Shown piece by piece: positions 26,978-35,221 of a DNA stretch of 64,000 bases. Source of the stretch: [Mycobacterium] manitobense (GTDB taxonomy: Bacteria; Actinomycetota; Actinomycetes; Mycobacteriales; Mycobacteriaceae); NCBI RefSeq assembly GCF_025821665.1, contig NZ_JACKSJ010000047.1:31778-95777 (forward strand). The letters run 5' to 3'. Made by a program: the position numbers and the translations under genes. The notes below the pieces were generated by a model. It ran no database searches and had not been told where the DNA came from. It worked only from the letters and a program-made list of their open reading frames with translations. Numbering within the stretch: position 1 is the stretch's first letter; every line of letters starts with the position of its first letter.

Positions 26978-27085
26978 ATTCCGGACGCTATGGCCGCAAG
27001 CCTCGACCGCCACGCGTAAGAAACTACCCCACCCGAGGTCAGGGCGCACTGGCCTTTCGTAACATCGTTACGTAACATGCGTCCG

Positions 27086-27781
27086 ATGACTACCGTGAAC
27101 TACGACCTCATCGATTCGGTGTCGACGATCGTCATGGACGACGGCAAGGCGAACGTGCTGTCGCCGGCGATGCAGCAGAACCTGAACGAGGCGTTCGACC
27201 GCGCCGAGCAGGACGACTCGAAGGCCGTCGTGCTCGCGGGCAACCACAAGCTGTTCAGCGGGGGCTTCGACCTCGCCGTGTTCGCATCCGGCGACGCGCA
27301 GGCCGCCCTCGACATGCTGGCGGGCGGCTTCGAGCTGGCGGTGCGCTGCCTCACCTTCCCCAAGCCGGTGATCATGGCCGCGACCGGGCCGGCCATCGCG
27401 ATGGGCTCGTTCCTGCTGCTGTCAGGCGACCACCGGATCGGATCCCCGCGCACGCGGTGCCAGGCCAACGAGGTGGCGATCGGCATGGTGCTGCCGATCG
27501 CGGCAATCGAACTGATGCGGCTGCGGTTGACCCGCGCGGCCTTCCAACGTGGCATCTCGATGGCCGCGACCTTCGCCGGCGACGCGGCGATCGCGGGCGG
27601 CTGGCTCGACGAGATCGTCGAGCAGGATCAGGTGCTGCCCCGCGCCCGGGAGGTCGCGACCGAGGCGGCCGCGACGCTGCACCTGAAGGCCCACCTGGCC
27701 AGCAAGCTCAAGGCCCGCGAGGACGCGCTCGCCGCGGTCCGGGCCGGCATCGACGGGTTGGCCGCCGAGTTCGGCGGGTGA
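27086..27781 (+). CDS. echA3: Enoyl-CoA hydratase/isomerase family protein (EchA3-type)
   Basis: A 231-aa crotonase-fold protein (ATG 27086; an ATG at 27077 would add three residues). The CoA/oxyanion loop is GNHKLFSGGFDL and the second oxyanion strand TGPAIAMGSFLLLSGDHRIG, then QANEVAIGMVLP. The usual catalytic Glu pair of hydratases is not obvious, so hydratase activity is uncertain; crotonases also act as isomerases or thioesterases. Shorter than typical (~260 aa). Located between recC and the Rv0634c-like gene in M. tuberculosis (Rv0632c), as here apart from insertions. A TetR gene follows by 3 bases. Confidence 0.88.
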   Translation: MTTVNYDLIDSVSTIVMDDGKANVLSPAMQQNLNEAFDRAEQDDSKAVVLAGNHKLFSGGFDLAVFASGDAQAALDMLAGGFELAVRCLTFPKPVIMAATGPAIAMGSFLLLSGDHRIGSPRTRCQANEVAIGMVLPIAAIELMRLRLTRAAFQRGISMAATFAGDAAIAGGWLDEIVEQDQVLPRAREVATEAAATLHLKAHLASKLKAREDALAAVRAGIDGLAAEFGG

Positions 27782-27784
27782 GCC

Positions 27785-28372
27785 GTGCCGAGGGCGAAGC
27801 AGCGCACGCCCGAACTGCGTGACCACCTGCTCGCGGTCGCCGTTGCGACGCTGAACGAGGAGGGCTTCACGCGGTTCACCACCCGCCGCGTCGCCGAACG
27901 CGCAGGCACGTCGGTGCCCGCGGTGTACGAACTCTTCACGGACAAGGCGGGACTCGTCCGGGCGATGTTCTTCGAAGGCTTCCGCGTGCTGGGCGCCGAA
28001 CTGGCGAAGGTCCCGCCGAGCGTCGAACCGCTGGCCGACATCGAGCGGCTGGTGCCGGTGTTCCGGCTGTTCTGCCGGGCCTATCCGCGGCTGGCGCAGG
28101 TGATGTTCTCCCGGCCGTTCGCCGACTTCGAGCCAGGGCCCGACGAACTCGCCGCGGGCGCGTCGGTGCGCCACGAGTTCGTCGGCCGGATCCAGCGCGC
28201 GGTCGACGCCGGACTGCTCGCCGGCGACCCGACCGACATCGCGCACGTGCTGCTCGCCCTCGCGCAGGGCCTCGCCGTCCAGGAGGCCGGCCGCTGGCTC
28301 GGCCCGGCCCCGTCGATCGAACGGCGGTGGCGGCTCGGGGTGCGCTCGCTGCTGGCCGGCTTCGCGGCCTAG
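27785..28372 (+). CDS. TetR-family transcriptional regulator
   Basis: A 195-aa TetR regulator starting at GTG, 3 bases after the echA3 stop, so co-transcribed with it. The HTH (residues 9-53) reads LRDHLLAVAVATLNEEGF, then TTRRVAERAGTSVPAVYELF; the C-terminal ligand domain resembles TetR_C-type repressors that follow acyl-CoA metabolism genes. It probably controls echA3 in response to an acyl-CoA or related ligand; no palindrome stands out in the echA3 upstream region. Confidence 0.85.
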   Translation: MPRAKQRTPELRDHLLAVAVATLNEEGFTRFTTRRVAERAGTSVPAVYELFTDKAGLVRAMFFEGFRVLGAELAKVPPSVEPLADIERLVPVFRLFCRAYPRLAQVMFSRPFADFEPGPDELAAGASVRHEFVGRIQRAVDAGLLAGDPTDIAHVLLALAQGLAVQEAGRWLGPAPSIERRWRLGVRSLLAGFAA

Positions 28373-28402
28373 CTCATCTCCGTCGCGCACGCTCGCGGGG
28401 CG

Positions 28403-28807
28403 TCAGCCGTCGACGTTCACCCGGATCAGCGCCCGCCGGCTGTGGCCGCTCCGGATCAGCCGCTCGATCCCCGTCACCACTCGGTACCCGAGTCCGTACT
28501 TGCGCCGGAACAGGCCTTCGACGCGCCGGACCTCGGCGGCGTCCTCGACCACCTCGCCGCGTCCGGCGACGGTCTGTTCGCCCGGACGGACCTTGCCGCT
28601 CCGGCTGCAGGCCGCCATGGTGACGCGGGCGTCGCGGCGGAGCCGCTTGACCTTCCACGAGTCGGCAGGGGTCCAGAACACCAGCTGTCCGCCGTCGGTG
28701 ACGAGCCACAGCGGCGTCGCCACCGCGTCCCCGTTGCGCTTGAACGTCGTCAGCGAGACGAACTTCTCCGCGCCGAGGCGGTCGAGGTGCTGGGCCATGG
28801 CGGCCAT
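28403..28807 (-). CDS. PPOX-class pyridoxamine-oxidase-like / F420-dependent protein
   Basis: A 134-aa split-barrel flavin/F420-binding protein. Family features: FVSLTTFKRNGDAVATPLWLV (first barrel strands), WTPADSWKVKRLRRDARVTMAAC and a YGLGYRV segment before the C terminus. Mycobacterial relatives often use F420H2 to reduce small molecules or quinones. Start is ATG 28807 or 28798. Convergent with the TetR gene, 30 bases apart. Confidence 0.82.
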   Translation of the reverse strand: MAAMAQHLDRLGAEKFVSLTTFKRNGDAVATPLWLVTDGGQLVFWTPADSWKVKRLRRDARVTMAACSRSGKVRPGEQTVAGRGEVVEDAAEVRRVEGLFRRKYGLGYRVVTGIERLIRSGHSRRALIRVNVDG

Positions 28808-28904
28808 CGTAGGTGCGCAGGATGAGAGGCCCTCGCCGTCGAGACTGCGCGCACGGTCGTCAAGCGCGCGGCTTCACAGCCCTGCGCGCAGTTTCGGCGC
28901 TCGG

Positions 28905-29213
28905 TCAGGCGGCCTTCGGGTGGTCGGCGTCGGCCTGCTTCGACAGCCAGAGGCGCTCGACGCGCAGCACCCGCCGGTGCTCCAGCGCGATGAGGCCGCC
29001 CCCGGCCGTCACCGCGGCGCCGGTGACCAATGCGAGCGGCAGCACCCACTGGGTATTGCCGTAGGCGGCCGACGCCACGATCGCGGCCAGACCGACGACG
29101 CCGATGGCGATCAACACCAGTCCGGGGAACCAGAGGGTGTCGATCATGGATTCGCCGGCATGGGGCTGACAGGTACGGGAATGATCCGCAGGATCCTGAT
29201 GCGCATTTTTCAT
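28905..29213 (-). CDS. usfY: UsfY-like small membrane protein
   Basis: A 102-aa protein matching the mycobacterial UsfY layout: an N-terminal DPADHSRTCQPHAGESM segment, two hydrophobic helices (about residues 28-50 and 55-75) and a C-terminal EHRRVLRVERLWLS. In M. tuberculosis usfY lies next to usfX/rsbW-sigF; here no such genes are near, so this is an orphan copy. The N-terminal UsfY motif supports the start at 29213 over the internal ATG (residue 23). A small inverted repeat (29216-29234) covers the ribosome-binding region. Confidence 0.72.
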   Translation of the reverse strand: MKNAHQDPADHSRTCQPHAGESMIDTLWFPGLVLIAIGVVGLAAIVASAAYGNTQWVLPLALVTGAAVTAGGGLIALEHRRVLRVERLWLSKQADADHPKAA

Positions 29214-29215
29214 CG

Positions 29216-29234
29216 CATCTCCCTTCGAGAGATG
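29216..29234. promoter_or_regulatory. Inverted repeat over the usfY ribosome-binding site
   Basis: CATCTC-N7-GAGATG immediately 5' of the usfY start; on the minus strand the GGGAG ribosome-binding sequence lies in the repeat. A short hairpin there could dampen translation, or the repeat could be an operator. Confidence 0.35.
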
Positions 29235-29318
29235 TGATCCAGGTTACACCGCTGCTCACGAGAGTCGAGGGTGCTCGCGGAGCACGACGGACATCGACCC
29301 GGCTGACATGATGAATCC

Positions 29319-30305
29319 GTGACCGACATCCGCGGCCGGTTGTGGCGGCAGGGCGAACCGCAGGATCGTTTCGAGTTCTCCGCCCTGTCGGACTACCTCG
29401 CCGACGAGGACATATTGGTCTGGGTGGACGTCTACGCACCCGATCATGACGACCTCGCGAAGCTGGCCGAGGAACTGGGCCTCAATTCGTGGGCGGTGGA
29501 GGACGCTGTCGCCGAATCCGAGCGCACCAAGGCCAACGTCTATCCCAGCCACACCTTCTTCACGGTGTACGCGGTGTCGCGTGCCGAGCCCGACGACGAC
29601 AGTGCCTCGACGCTGCAGACCCATCGCATCTCGGGTTTCGTGCTGCCCCGCGCGATGGTCACGATTCGGCTGCCCCCGGAGATCGACATCGACGCCGTCT
29701 CACTGCGGTTCGACGAGCTCGGCGGGCAGCAGCACGGCGTCGGCGCGCTCGTGCACGGGCTGCTCGACGTCGTGGTCGACGGGCACTTCGCCGCGGTGCA
29801 GGCGCTCGACGACGGCATCGAATCGCTCGAGGACGAGCTCTTCGACGAGGAAGGGCCGCGCCGTGGACTGCAGCAGCGGACGTTCCGGCTTCGTAAAGAC
29901 CTGGTGGAACTGCGCCGCGTCGTGCTGCCCATGCGCGAGGTCGTCAACTCGATCCAGCACCGCAGGATCGACGCGAAGACCAGCCCCGAACTCGACCCGC
30001 TCTACGCCGACCTCTACGACCACGTGTTGCGGGCGTCGGAGTGGACGGAGTCGTTGCGCGACATGGTCACCACGGTGTTCGAGACGAATCTGTCCCTGCA
30101 GGACGCCCGCCTCAACGCGGTGATGAAGAAGCTGACCAGCTGGGCGGCGATCATCGCGGTACCGACCGCCATCACCGGGTTCTACGGTCAGAACGTGCAG
30201 TATCCGGGCATCGAGACGGTGCAGGGTTTCGTCGTCAGTTCGGCGATCATCGTAGTGCTGGTTTGCGTGCTGTACGTGATGTTCAAGCGGCGGGACTGGC
30301 TGTAG
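29319..30305 (+). CDS. CorA-like divalent-metal transporter, GQN-motif variant
   Basis: A 328-aa CorA-superfamily channel/transporter. A soluble N-terminal alpha/beta domain is followed by the long helix region (EVVNSIQHRRIDAKTSPE ... SLQDARLNAVMKKLTSWAAI) and two C-terminal membrane helices (residues ~268-287 and ~300-320). The pore signature, normally Y-G-M-N, is FYGQNVQYPG here, so Met is replaced by Gln; similar GQN forms exist in other actinobacteria. It likely conducts Mg2+ or another divalent metal. Starts at GTG; divergent from usfY. Confidence 0.88.
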   Translation: MTDIRGRLWRQGEPQDRFEFSALSDYLADEDILVWVDVYAPDHDDLAKLAEELGLNSWAVEDAVAESERTKANVYPSHTFFTVYAVSRAEPDDDSASTLQTHRISGFVLPRAMVTIRLPPEIDIDAVSLRFDELGGQQHGVGALVHGLLDVVVDGHFAAVQALDDGIESLEDELFDEEGPRRGLQQRTFRLRKDLVELRRVVLPMREVVNSIQHRRIDAKTSPELDPLYADLYDHVLRASEWTESLRDMVTTVFETNLSLQDARLNAVMKKLTSWAAIIAVPTAITGFYGQNVQYPGIETVQGFVVSSAIIVVLVCVLYVMFKRRDWL

Positions 30306-30306
30306 T

Positions 30307-31494
30307 TCACGACCCGTCGATGTGCGCGTGCGCGCGAACCAGCCCGGCCGCCTGCCGGTAGTCCTCGTCGGCGTTGAGGCTGAGCACGCCGACCGCCTCG
30401 CCGTCCGACTCGTACCAGACGGTGAACCCATCGCGGTGGTCGATCAGCCGGCTGTGCTGGTAGCTGGTTCCCCAGCCGCGGTACTTCAACGTCGAATCGC
30501 CTATGGTGCAAGAGAATTCGGGGACGTCGTCCCATGAGCGGGGGTAACCGGCTGCGGTTTCGCCTGCGATCATGCCCTGCCGGGCGGCATCGCGCCAGTG
30601 CTCGGCGGCCACATGCCTGCGGGCGTCGACGTTGTAGGCCAGCGCGACGTCGCCCGCGGCGTACACATCCGAGACCGAGGTGTGCATGTGCTCGTCGGTG
30701 ACGATGCGACCGCGGTCGGTGCGCAGGCCCGCCTCGACAGCCAGGCTGATGTCGGGCCGCACGCCGGTGGCCGCGACGACGACGTCGCCGTCGACGGCCT
30801 CCCCGGTCGCCAAGGTGACGCCGCGGTCGTCGATCTCGGCCACCTCGGCGGCGCCGATGAACCGGACACCGTTGTCGGACAAGATCTTCGCGACACGTTC
30901 CCCGGCGTCCACGCCGAAACGCCGCAGCAGCGGCACGGGTTCGCCTGCGACGAGTGTGGTGGCGATGCCGTCGCTGGCCAGGCAGGCCGCCGCCTCACAA
31001 CCGATCAAGCCGCCGCCGATCACCACGGCCGACCGGGCGCTGAGTGCCGCCATCCGCAGCGCCACGGCGTCGGCGAACGAACGCAGGTGCAGGGCGTTCC
31101 CCGCGCCGGGCACGTCGAGCGGCACCGGGCTCGAGCCGCAGGCCAGGACGCAGTGCCAGTAGGGATAGCGCCTGCCGCCGCGGGTGACCACCTCGCGGTT
31201 GTCGACGTCGAGGCACTCGACGGTGATGCCCAGGACGAGATCCAGGTCGTGGCGGGCGAACCAGTCGGCTGACCTCAGGTCGACGTCCGAGCGCCGGCCG
31301 CAGAGGAATTCCTTGCTCAGCGGCGGCTTCTCGTAGGGCATCGCCGGGTCGGCGGCAAGGATCGTGACGGGCACGCGGGGATGGCGGGCGCGGAAGGCCG
31401 AGGCGGCATTCAGTCCCGCCGGTCCGCTTCCGACGGCGATCAACCCTGATGCCCGCACCCCGTCGGAGTACCCGCGGCGGGCTTTGCTACGCAT
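30307..31494 (-). CDS. FAD-dependent ferredoxin-reductase-like oxidoreductase
   Basis: A 395-aa pyridine-nucleotide/FAD oxidoreductase of the rubredoxin/ferredoxin reductase class. Two Rossmann motifs are clear: AVGSGPAGLNAASAFRA for FAD and VVIGGGLIGCEAAACLASDG for NAD(P)H; DVYAAGDVA closes the FAD site. PYEKPPLSKEFL is the conserved loop of the class. It would pass electrons from NAD(P)H to a ferredoxin or an oxygenase; no ferredoxin gene adjoins it. The C-terminal 100 residues match the reductase C-domain. One base separates its stop from that of corA. Confidence 0.88.
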   Translation of the reverse strand: MRSKARRGYSDGVRASGLIAVGSGPAGLNAASAFRARHPRVPVTILAADPAMPYEKPPLSKEFLCGRRSDVDLRSADWFARHDLDLVLGITVECLDVDNREVVTRGGRRYPYWHCVLACGSSPVPLDVPGAGNALHLRSFADAVALRMAALSARSAVVIGGGLIGCEAAACLASDGIATTLVAGEPVPLLRRFGVDAGERVAKILSDNGVRFIGAAEVAEIDDRGVTLATGEAVDGDVVVAATGVRPDISLAVEAGLRTDRGRIVTDEHMHTSVSDVYAAGDVALAYNVDARRHVAAEHWRDAARQGMIAGETAAGYPRSWDDVPEFSCTIGDSTLKYRGWGTSYQHSRLIDHRDGFTVWYESDGEAVGVLSLNADEDYRQAAGLVRAHAHIDGS

Positions 31495-31591
31495 CGAGTT
31501 CCGCGAACGTCATTATTGCAGCGGCGGCCGCGCCGGTGGTTGAGGCGTCGTAGCGGCCCTCCTGCGGCGCCAGCCCCGGCTTCTCTCGATA

Positions 31592-31614
31592 AATATGTAT
31601 GTGCTATGCATATT
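31592..31614. promoter_or_regulatory. AT-rich inverted repeat at the MarR start
   Basis: AATATG ... CATATT with an 11-base centre (tatgtgctatg), extended by further imperfect symmetry, ends 2 bases before the MarR ATG. AT-rich palindromes at this place are typical MarR autoregulatory operators, and this one stands out in GC-rich DNA. Confidence 0.6.
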
Positions 31615-31616
31615 AA

Positions 31617-32078
31617 ATGGCTCAGTCGCGCTACGACCACCTCGACGAGCTGCTGACGCGCATCCACGTGGTTCGCCAGCGGCCGGAATGGCGCCGCCTG
31701 CTGCTCAGCGACGCCGACCCGGTGTCGGTGTCGAGCCTGCGGGTGCTGCGCGCCGTCGAACAGCGCGACCTCGCGGGTCAGCCCGCATCGATCGGTGACA
31801 TCGCCGACTACCTGGCCGTCGAGCACTCCACCGCGAGCCGCACCGTCGCATCCGTCGTCGCCGCCGGCCTGTTGACGAAAACCGTTGCCGCCGAGGATCA
31901 ACGTCGATCATCCCTGGCGCTGACCGACGTCGGCCGCAAAGCCCTCGCTCAGGTCACCGACCGCAGGCGCGAACTGGTCACCGATGTCATCGCGCACTGG
32001 CCCGACGACGACGTCGACGCGCTGGTGGGGCTGCTGGACCGGCTCGCAGTCGACTTCGAGGGCCGGGTGCGCCGATGA
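31617..32078 (+). CDS. MarR-family transcriptional regulator
   Basis: A 153-aa MarR regulator. The winged helix spans about residues 40-105: SVSSLRVLRAVEQR, ASIGDIADYLAVEHSTASRTVASVVAAGLLTK (recognition helix) and the wing EDQRRSSLALTDVGRKAL with the family D-x-R-R. It overlaps the downstream MFS exporter by 4 bases (ATGA) and begins 2 bases after an AT-rich palindrome. Most likely it represses itself and the exporter until a phenolic or other small effector binds. Confidence 0.9.
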   Translation: MAQSRYDHLDELLTRIHVVRQRPEWRRLLLSDADPVSVSSLRVLRAVEQRDLAGQPASIGDIADYLAVEHSTASRTVASVVAAGLLTKTVAAEDQRRSSLALTDVGRKALAQVTDRRRELVTDVIAHWPDDDVDALVGLLDRLAVDFEGRVRR

Positions 32079-33328
32079 CGGCCGAAGCCACCGCCGCCGC
32101 TCCCCCGCAACCACGCCGCGCACTGCGGCTGATGTTCGACCCGACGTTCGGGACGCTGTTCTGGGGCAAGATGTTCGCCGTCGTCGCCGTGTACATCCAC
32201 GGGATGGTGTCGGCCATCGTCATCTACCAGGCGACCGGATCGGCACTGATGGTCGGACTGGTCGGCGTGGTGCAGTTCGGCCCCCAGCTCATCCTGAGCC
32301 CGACCAGCGGCAAGTGGGCCGACCTCGGCGATCCGGCGAAGCAGATCCTGTGGGGGCGGGTGATGTGTGTGCTCGGATCCGGGTCGACCGCCCTCTGGTA
32401 CGCGCTGGACCCCGGGCTTACGGGCAACGCCGCGGCGGTGCCGATCCTGGCCGGCACCCTGCTGGTGGGCATCGGATTCGTGATCGGCGGGCCCGCCATG
32501 CAGTCGATCGTGCCAAGGCTCATCCGCGACGGCGAACTGTCCACCGCGATGGCGCTGAACAGCTTTCCGATGACGGTGGGACGGGTCTTCGGGCCGGTCA
32601 TCGGCGCGTACCTCGCGGCGCACCTCGGCGCCGCGACGGGCTTCGCGGTCAGCGCCGGACTGCACTTCGTCTTCGCCCTGTTGCTGCTCCTGGTGCACTT
32701 CCCCAAGCCGCCGAAGCGGCTGGCGGGCACCGATTACCGGGTCCGCGCGGCGGTGAAGTACGTGTGGCGGGACCGCCCGCTGTTCCTCGCACTGGTGGCC
32801 GTGTCGGCGGTCGGGTTCGCGGCCGATCCGTCGATCACCCTCACCCCGTCGCTGGCCGCCGAACTCGGAGGCGGCACTCAACTCGTCGGCCTGCTCTCAG
32901 CGGCCTTCGGGGTCGGCGCCGCGGTCGGGATGGCCGCGCTGGCGATCCTGCAGAACCGTGTCGCGTCGGCGCCGGTGTCCTCGCTCGGCCTGTGGCTGAT
33001 GGCGGCAGGCACCGCGATGCTCGCGGTCGAGGTGAACACCGCCGTCGCTCTGGCCGGGTTCACCATCGCAGGTGTCGGATTCGGCTGCGCGATGACGGGT
33101 CTGAGCACGGTGGTGCAGGAGCGCGCGCCCGAGGAGTTACGCGGCCGGATCATGGCACTCTGGCTCGTCGGATTCATCGGCTCGCGCCCGCTGGCCGCGG
33201 CACTGCTCGGCGGTACCGCCGACGCCGCGAACGTCTTCGTCGCGTTCATCGTCACCGCCGTGGTGACCGTGGTCGTCGCGCTGCTGTGCCGGCCCAAGGC
33301 GTTGAGCGGCCCGCTGCCCGGGCTCTGA
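32075..33328 (+). CDS. MFS exporter (EntS/MFS_3 type)
   Basis: A 417-aa major facilitator with about 12 transmembrane helices. The inner loop motif is SPTSGKWADLGDPAKQI (a form of GxLADRxGR), and the second half repeats with ERAPEELRGRIMALW, both typical of the enterobactin-exporter-like MFS_3 group of small-molecule efflux pumps. Translationally coupled to the MarR regulator, so a drug/toxin or siderophore efflux role is likely. Confidence 0.9.
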   Translation: MTAEATAAAPPQPRRALRLMFDPTFGTLFWGKMFAVVAVYIHGMVSAIVIYQATGSALMVGLVGVVQFGPQLILSPTSGKWADLGDPAKQILWGRVMCVLGSGSTALWYALDPGLTGNAAAVPILAGTLLVGIGFVIGGPAMQSIVPRLIRDGELSTAMALNSFPMTVGRVFGPVIGAYLAAHLGAATGFAVSAGLHFVFALLLLLVHFPKPPKRLAGTDYRVRAAVKYVWRDRPLFLALVAVSAVGFAADPSITLTPSLAAELGGGTQLVGLLSAAFGVGAAVGMAALAILQNRVASAPVSSLGLWLMAAGTAMLAVEVNTAVALAGFTIAGVGFGCAMTGLSTVVQERAPEELRGRIMALWLVGFIGSRPLAAALLGGTADAANVFVAFIVTAVVTVVVALLCRPKALSGPLPGL

Positions 33329-33337
33329 ACGCCTGCA

Positions 33338-35092
33338 CTACCGGAGGACGATCGGATCCTCGATCAACTTCATCCCGATGGGTGTCACGGGATCGAGATA
33401 AGAGGCGTCGGGCCGCATATCACCGTGGTTGACGGTCCACCCGCGGCAGGTTCGGTCGATTGCAATCGGATACACCGTCACCTTGTCGGCGCCGACGTGG
33501 ATCCGCAGGAAGTTCTTGTGGCCCTCGTAGCGGAACGCCGAGAACGTCTCGGTGGCGTGGCTTTTGAGTGCGAAGAACGCGGCCAGCAGGTACGCGCCGA
33601 ACACCACCGTCCCCACCACCGCGCCCAGCACGAAGACGACGGCGTAGGCGAGAATCCCCCCGCCCTGCGCGATCTGCAGCGCGATCCAGGCGACACCGGC
33701 CTGCGCGCACATGTGTGCGCCGGTGTGGAGCGCTCCGACCGTGAACCGCAACAGGTATCGCAGTGGTTCCCACTTCATGGCGGGGGCATCGAAGAACGCG
33801 GACAGCAACAACCACAGCATCAGGATGAGGATGACGCTCGTGACGTCACGGTCGACCAGCAGCGCGACGAAAGACGTGGCGCCGGCCACCCCGGACGCCG
33901 ACCCAGTCAACCAGAACAGCGCCAGATAGAGCACTCCGATCAGGGCGGCGAACGAGGGGTTGTACCAGCCGAGCAACAGCGCGCGAAGGGCAAGCAGGCG
34001 AGATCTTCCCTTGCCCGGGTAGCACGTGCCCAATGTCAGTTGCTCTTTTCCACAGAGCTTCAGCGACTCGTTGCCGCCGGAGGAACGGGGCTCGGGCACG
34101 CGCACATGGTCGCTCAGCGTGTTGGTGGACGAGAGGAACGCACCACCGCCACCCGCGGTGATCCTCGCCCGGTCGGCGCCGCCGAGCGCCGGAGCGTCGT
34201 ACCGCGCGTAATGGTGCTTGTCGCCGGAGAGCATGAGCACGGTGACCACCCGGTCGGGCACGAGGTGCTTCTCGACGTACGCGAGATTGTCGTAGGCGTT
34301 TGCTTCGCGCGGGACGTCGGCCCAGCTGGGTTTCGCCGTGCACAGGATCAACCGGTCGCCGTCGGCCATCCGCTTCGCCACGGTCTGGAAGTATTCGATC
34401 TGCGCTGCGTCCAGGTAGGCGCCTGACTGGATGTCGATGCCCCACAGCCAGAACCGGCCGGGCAGGCGTTCGGCGAAATAACTGCGGGTCTGCGCCCGCT
34501 CACGACCGCCGACCCAGCCCTTCTGTGCGAACACCCGCATGAAGCCCGTCAGCCCGTCGTACCAGTCGTGGTTGCCGGGAATGGCCACGATGCGTGGCGC
34601 TTTCCCGGCACACCACGGCAGCGCCGCCTCGTAGGGCCCGCGGAACCGGTCCTCGTACTCCTGGGCGGTCGCATAGGGATACACCTGGTCGCCGCCGAGC
34701 ACCAACAGGTCGGCGCGGGGCAACTCGTGCCCGGAGACGGTGATCTCCGGCTGGGAAAGGCACCAGGCCACCGTGTAGGTGGGGTTGAAACCGTCGGCGG
34801 TGTCGGCGACGAAGTCCACCCATATGTCCTTATCCGTGCTCTTCTCCGGCGGAATCCTCGGCGGAAGAGACTGCTGCAGCTCGCGCTTGTCGAGGTACTC
34901 GCCGAGGACCACCGACAAGATCACCTTGATACCGGACCTTGCGAGCGTCGAGGGGCTGAACCACCGCACCGGTCTCCGCCGCTGGAATTCCAGATCTTCG
35001 AGGTTCTCTGGCCGACGCGGTGGGGTTCCGTTACGCTCCGCGGTCTCCGGTGTCGCATTGGCACTGGTGGTTTCACGATCAGTCACTGACAT
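33338..35092 (-). CDS. Membrane-anchored metallophosphoesterase
   Basis: A 584-aa protein with a calcineurin-like metallophosphoesterase domain (about residues 90-330) and a C-terminal part with roughly four hydrophobic helices (about 370-520), ending in a soluble tail. Metal-site motifs: GGDQVYPY (Asp), IPGNHDWYDG (GNHD) and LSGDKHHYARY (His pair). The usual N-terminal D-x-H metal motif is replaced by WVDFVADTADGFN. A basic, Pro-rich N-terminal 50 residues precede the domain. It may hydrolyse a phosphodiester or nucleotide at the membrane. It is divergent from the small membrane protein at 35222, with two GGGTA-N6-TAC(C/T)C palindromes between them. Confidence 0.8.
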   Translation of the reverse strand: MSVTDRETTSANATPETAERNGTPPRRPENLEDLEFQRRRPVRWFSPSTLARSGIKVILSVVLGEYLDKRELQQSLPPRIPPEKSTDKDIWVDFVADTADGFNPTYTVAWCLSQPEITVSGHELPRADLLVLGGDQVYPYATAQEYEDRFRGPYEAALPWCAGKAPRIVAIPGNHDWYDGLTGFMRVFAQKGWVGGRERAQTRSYFAERLPGRFWLWGIDIQSGAYLDAAQIEYFQTVAKRMADGDRLILCTAKPSWADVPREANAYDNLAYVEKHLVPDRVVTVLMLSGDKHHYARYDAPALGGADRARITAGGGGAFLSSTNTLSDHVRVPEPRSSGGNESLKLCGKEQLTLGTCYPGKGRSRLLALRALLLGWYNPSFAALIGVLYLALFWLTGSASGVAGATSFVALLVDRDVTSVILILMLWLLLSAFFDAPAMKWEPLRYLLRFTVGALHTGAHMCAQAGVAWIALQIAQGGGILAYAVVFVLGAVVGTVVFGAYLLAAFFALKSHATETFSAFRYEGHKNFLRIHVGADKVTVYPIAIDRTCRGWTVNHGDMRPDASYLDPVTPIGMKLIEDPIVLR

Positions 35093-35144
35093 CTCCCGAT
35101 CACCTCCCTGTGTCGGACGCTACCCGGATCGGCGCGGTGATCTC

Positions 35145-35160
35145 GGGTAACGCAGTACCC
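35145..35160. promoter_or_regulatory. Palindrome GGGTA-ACGCAG-TACCC (site A)
   Basis: An inverted repeat with 5-bp arms and a 6-base spacer, 26 bp (centre to centre) from the related site at 35171-35186. Both lie in the 129-base divergent promoter region of the metallophosphoesterase and the small membrane protein. Confidence 0.5.
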
Positions 35161-35170
35161 CACCTCGTGC

Positions 35171-35186
35171 GGGTAGTCGACTACTC
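35171..35186. promoter_or_regulatory. Palindrome GGGTA-GTCGAC-TACTC (site B)
   Basis: Contains the perfect 12-bp palindrome GTAGTCGACTAC. The same 16 bases occur, inverted, at 44129-44144 upstream of the GMC-hydrolase operon. The GGGTA/TACYC half-sites resemble heptamers bound by NarL/LuxR-type HTH proteins; that link is inference. Confidence 0.65.
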
Positions 35187-35221
35187 GTGACCAGGACAGC
35201 ATCGGAGCTGACGCTCGGGGA

